The notes beneath the pieces were generated by a model. The model was not told where the DNA came from, did not search any database, and saw only the letters and a list, made by a program, of their open reading frames with translations. Below, piece after piece: positions 15,050 to 17,767 of a stretch of 17,767 nucleotides of DNA; within the stretch, counting starts at the first letter, position 1; each line of letters starts with the position of its first letter. A program made the position numbers and the translations under genes. The stretch is from NCBI GenBank assembly GCA_036274645.1, contig DASUFH010000314.1, positions 1 to 17,767 on the forward strand, in the 5' to 3' direction. Source of the stretch: DASUFH01 sp036274645. GTDB taxonomy: Bacteria; Acidobacteriota; Terriglobia; 20CM-2-55-15.

Positions 15050-17767
15050 ATGATTAGAAAGATCTGTCTGTTTGTTCTGTTTGGGGCTCTGTTTGTTCCG
15101 AATTCGCTTTTTGCCCAGCAGCAGTGGAGCCTTGGTTACTGGACACCCTGGGGAAATCCCACGCTGTCGCCGAGTCAAATCGAATGGGGTGGACTGACGC
15201 ACGTTATTCACGCCTGGGCGCTTGTCCAGTCGAACGGATCCCTCGATCTGAGCACCCAGAGAATCTCTTCAGACGGGCCGACCCTGGTTGCGAATGCCCA
15301 CTCTCACGGGGTGAAGGCGATACTGGGAATCGGCCAGATGTACTGGTCTGGTCAGACGACGAACCTCCAGTCGGCCATCACTTCGAATCGCGCCACGCTC
15401 GTCAACAACATCATGAACGTTGTGGATTCCTACGGGTTCGATGGCGTTGATATCGACTGGGAACCGTTCAATTCCGGGACAAACGGTTCGGCCCTGCAGG
15501 CTTTCGCGTCGGATCTGCGTTCGCGTCTGGGAAGTAACCGAACCCTGTCGGCGGCCGCCATCGTGACGGACTACAGATTCTGGGGATCCGTGCAGACCTA
15601 TTTCGATCGCATCGGCATCATGACCTACGATATGACGGGCACCTGGAATCCATACTCCTGGCACAACGCGGCCCTTTACGGCCCTTCCGATAATCAGGTG
15701 TGGTCGGTGGATCTGGCCGTGAACCGTTTCATTGCCAATGGCGTGCCTGCGGCCAAGGTGTCGATTGGCATCCCCTTCTTTGGATATCGGTGGACGGGCG
15801 GTGGCATTACCGGGCCCCGTCAGACCTGGTCGACAGCGCCCGGCGTTTCACAGATCTATTACCAGAACTTCGCGGGATCCATCAATTCATCAAACTACCG
15901 CTGGGATTCCGCGGCGGCCGTGCCGTATCTGAGCGTGGATAACTCGGGAACGTCGAGCGACCAGTTCCTGACCTACGACAACGAACAGTCGGTGGTCGAA
16001 AAGGTGCGTTATGCGAAAAACCGGGGCCTCGGCGGATGGATCATCTGGGAACTGAACGGGGACTATCTGCCCACCCAGACGCCCAATCAGCCGTTGCTGA
16101 CCGCCATCAAGAACGAACTCGGCGGCAGTGGTGGTTCAGGGGGCGGAGGAGACATCACCAAGCCGTCGGTCACGATCAATCAGGCGAACTCACAGACGGA
16201 TCCGACGAGCGGCTTGCCGATCAATTTTACGGTTGTCTTCAGCGAGGCGGTGACCGGCTTTACCTCGGGGGATGTCGCCGTGTCCGGGACGGCGCCCGGT
16301 TCGAAGAGCGTTTCGATCAGCGGGTCCGGGCCGACCTACAACGTTGCGATCAGCGGTATCACCGGCAGCGGTACGGTCGTTGCGACCATTCCTGCGGGCG
16401 CCGTTGCGGATCTGGCGGGCAACACCAGCAACGCGTCGACGAGTTCGGACAATACCGTGACCTACGTCGCGCCAGATACCACACCGCCAACGGTAACGAT
16501 CAATCAGGCGCCGGGCCAGGCGGATCCAACGGGATCTCTGCCCATTGCATTTGCGGTCAATTTCAGTGAGACGGTTACCGGTTTCACGTCGGGCGACGTG
16601 TCGGTCAGCGGGACCGCTCCGGGAACGAAGACCGTATCGTTGAGTGGAAGCGGGACTTCCTACACCGTGACGATCGGCGGTGTGACCGGCAGCGGCACGG
16701 TGATCGCATCGATTCCGGCGGGCGCTGTCGCCGATCTTGCGGGCAACGCCAGTGTGGCGTCGACCAGCTCGGACAACACGGTGACGTACAACGCGCCGGA
16801 TACGACGCCGCCGACCGTGACGATCAATCAGGCGCCGGGCCAGGCGGATCCAACGGGATCTCTGCCCATCGCATTCGCGGTCAATTTCAGTGAGCCGGTC
16901 ACCGGTTTCACTTCGGGCGACGTGTCGGTCAGCGGGACCGCTCCGGGAACGAAGACCGTGTCGTTGAGCGGAAGCGGGACCTCCTACACTGTGACGATCG
17001 GCGGTGTGACCGGCGGCGGGACAGTGATCGCATCGATTCCGGCGGGCGCTGTCGCCGATCTTGCAGGCAACGCCAGCACAGCGTCGACGAGTTCGGATAA
17101 CACGGTGACGTACAACGCGCCGGATACCACGCCGCCAACGGTAACGATCAATCAGGCGCCGTCGCAGGCCGATCCGACCAGTTCCTTGCCCGTCAATTTC
17201 ATGGTCAATTTCAGCGAGACGGTCACCGGCTTCACCGCCAGCGACGTGTCCATCGGTGGCAGCGCGACAGGCGCGAAAACGGTGACCATGAGCGGAAGCG
17301 GGTCGAGCTTCATGGTGTCGGTCGGCGGTATGACCGGCGGCGGAACCATCATTGCGACGATTCCTGCCGGAATGGTTGCGGACCTTGCGGGCAACGCCAA
17401 CATGGCCTCCACCAGCTCGGACAACACGGTGATGTACAACGCGCCGGATACGACGCCACCGTCGGTGACCATCAATCAGGCGCCGGGCCAGGCCGATCCG
17501 ACGGGCTCTCTGCCGATCGCGTTTGCGGTCCAGTTCAGCGAGCCGGTTCTTGGGTTCACTTCCGGCGACGTTGTGGTCAGTGGGACCGCAGCCGGAACGA
17601 AGAGCGTGGCGATCAGTGGCAGTGGAACCACGTTCACGGTGACCATCGACGGCGTGACCGGAAACGGGACCGTGATTGCGACCATCCCCGCCGGCGCGGT
17701 TACCGACAGCTTCGGCAATCTCAGCCTCGCTTCAACCAGCTCGGACAACGTGGTCACCTTCACGTCC
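15050..17767 (+). CDS. Secreted GH18 chitinase with C-terminal Ig-like repeats (3' partial)
   Basis: 906 residues are visible; the frame is open through the right edge. Residues 1-22 are a Sec signal peptide (basic MIRK, hydrophobic core, SLFA cleavage before QQQ). The glycoside hydrolase 18 barrel spans about 23-357. It has the catalytic motif FDGVDIDWEP with Asp131, Asp134, Asp136 and acid Glu138, the MTYD substrate motif at 191-194, GIPFFGYRW, and the last-strand Trp330 (GGWIIWEL). The segment between GIPFFGYRW and FLTYD looks like the usual chitin-insertion subdomain. A Gly/Ser linker (358-368) leads to five Ig-like repeats. It should hydrolyse beta-1,4 N-acetylglucosamine links in chitin outside the cytoplasm; an endo-N-acetylglucosaminidase role is less likely but not excluded. 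No carbohydrate-binding module is seen in this part. The nearest upstream gene is the response regulator, 359 bp away. Confidence 0.95.
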   Translation, partial: MIRKICLFVLFGALFVPNSLFAQQQWSLGYWTPWGNPTLSPSQIEWGGLTHVIHAWALVQSNGSLDLSTQRISSDGPTLVANAHSHGVKAILGIGQMYWSGQTTNLQSAITSNRATLVNNIMNVVDSYGFDGVDIDWEPFNSGTNGSALQAFASDLRSRLGSNRTLSAAAIVTDYRFWGSVQTYFDRIGIMTYDMTGTWNPYSWHNAALYGPSDNQVWSVDLAVNRFIANGVPAAKVSIGIPFFGYRWTGGGITGPRQTWSTAPGVSQIYYQNFAGSINSSNYRWDSAAAVPYLSVDNSGTSSDQFLTYDNEQSVVEKVRYAKNRGLGGWIIWELNGDYLPTQTPNQPLLTAIKNELGGSGGSGGGGDITKPSVTINQANSQTDPTSGLPINFTVVFSEAVTGFTSGDVAVSGTAPGSKSVSISGSGPTYNVAISGITGSGTVVATIPAGAVADLAGNTSNASTSSDNTVTYVAPDTTPPTVTINQAPGQADPTGSLPIAFAVNFSETVTGFTSGDVSVSGTAPGTKTVSLSGSGTSYTVTIGGVTGSGTVIASIPAGAVADLAGNASVASTSSDNTVTYNAPDTTPPTVTINQAPGQADPTGSLPIAFAVNFSEPVTGFTSGDVSVSGTAPGTKTVSLSGSGTSYTVTIGGVTGGGTVIASIPAGAVADLAGNASTASTSSDNTVTYNAPDTTPPTVTINQAPSQADPTSSLPVNFMVNFSETVTGFTASDVSIGGSATGAKTVTMSGSGSSFMVSVGGMTGGGTIIATIPAGMVADLAGNANMASTSSDNTVMYNAPDTTPPSVTINQAPGQADPTGSLPIAFAVQFSEPVLGFTSGDVVVSGTAAGTKSVAISGSGTTFTVTIDGVTGNGTVIATIPAGAVTDSFGNLSLASTSSDNVVTFTS
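16169..17767 (+). repeat. Five tandem Ig-like repeats of exactly 324 bp
   Basis: Repeats start at a Val codon before the shared phrase TINQA at nt 16169, 16493, 16817, 17141 and 17465. Each is exactly 324 bp (108 residues); the fifth is cut by the window edge after 303 bp. Each runs TINQA..DPT, a strand ending FSE, VTGFT, DV, a GSG turn, IPAG, GN, STSSDN, and then a TTPP linker. This is the bacterial Ig-like fold common on secreted enzymes and adhesins. Repeats 2 and 3 differ at only about two dozen bases by eye; repeat 4 is more diverged and Met-rich. The array probably forms a stalk or spacer for the chitinase domain. Confidence 0.95.

Noticed and set aside
14822..15211. - strand frame overlapping the chitinase start (129 codons)
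   Set aside because: It overlaps the signal peptide and catalytic domain coding sequence, has a basic low-complexity translation and no domain.
16036..16569. Alternative + strand frames of 177 and 62 codons within the chitinase tail
   Set aside because: They are out-of-frame shadows of the Gly/Ser linker and Ig-like repeats, whose own frame is continuous from the ATG at 15050 to the window end.

Overview
The window is GC-rich bacterial DNA with long, densely packed reading frames. It holds four protein genes, two of them cut by the window edges. The features suggest a Gram-negative-type soil or environmental bacterium: a very large calcium-binding exported protein, a Sec-exported chitinase, NarL/FixJ-type regulators and a REP-like palindrome with a GTAG head. 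An acidobacterium is my best guess, from the general look of the chitinase signal peptide and the REP-like element. That is an impression, not a result.

Layout. (1) nt 3-12812, + strand: one giant gene, at least 4,269 codons, entering from the left edge. The product carries an N-terminal LEPR-XLL-type motif, a metzincin-like zinc protease domain, a long beta-rich stretch split by six EF-hand-like calcium loops, an RTX block, a tandem array of seven roughly 100-180 residue modules, a second large RTX region and a distinct C-terminal domain. I found no cysteine in it. (2) nt 12813-13042: convergent intergenic region with a REP-like hairpin. (3) nt 13043-13750, - strand: a LuxR/NarL-type regulator whose receiver domain has lost most of its phosphorylation residues. 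(4) nt 13751-14057: divergent promoter region with a 10-bp palindrome and a long leader. (5) nt 14058-14690, + strand: a NarL/FixJ response regulator with an intact phosphorylation site. (6) nt 14691-15049: no gene, several inverted repeats. (7) nt 15050 to the right edge, + strand: a secreted GH18 chitinase followed by an exact 324-bp tandem array of Ig-like repeats that runs off the window.

How the parts may fit together (inference). Both large products are extracellular, modular and repeat-built: one a calcium-dependent surface or secreted protein with a protease-like head, the other a chitin-degrading enzyme on an Ig-like stalk. Between them sits a divergent pair of regulators, one phospho-responsive and one apparently phosphorylation-independent, that could control one or both. 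No histidine kinase, type I secretion gene or transporter is visible, so the signal and the export route of the giant protein lie elsewhere.
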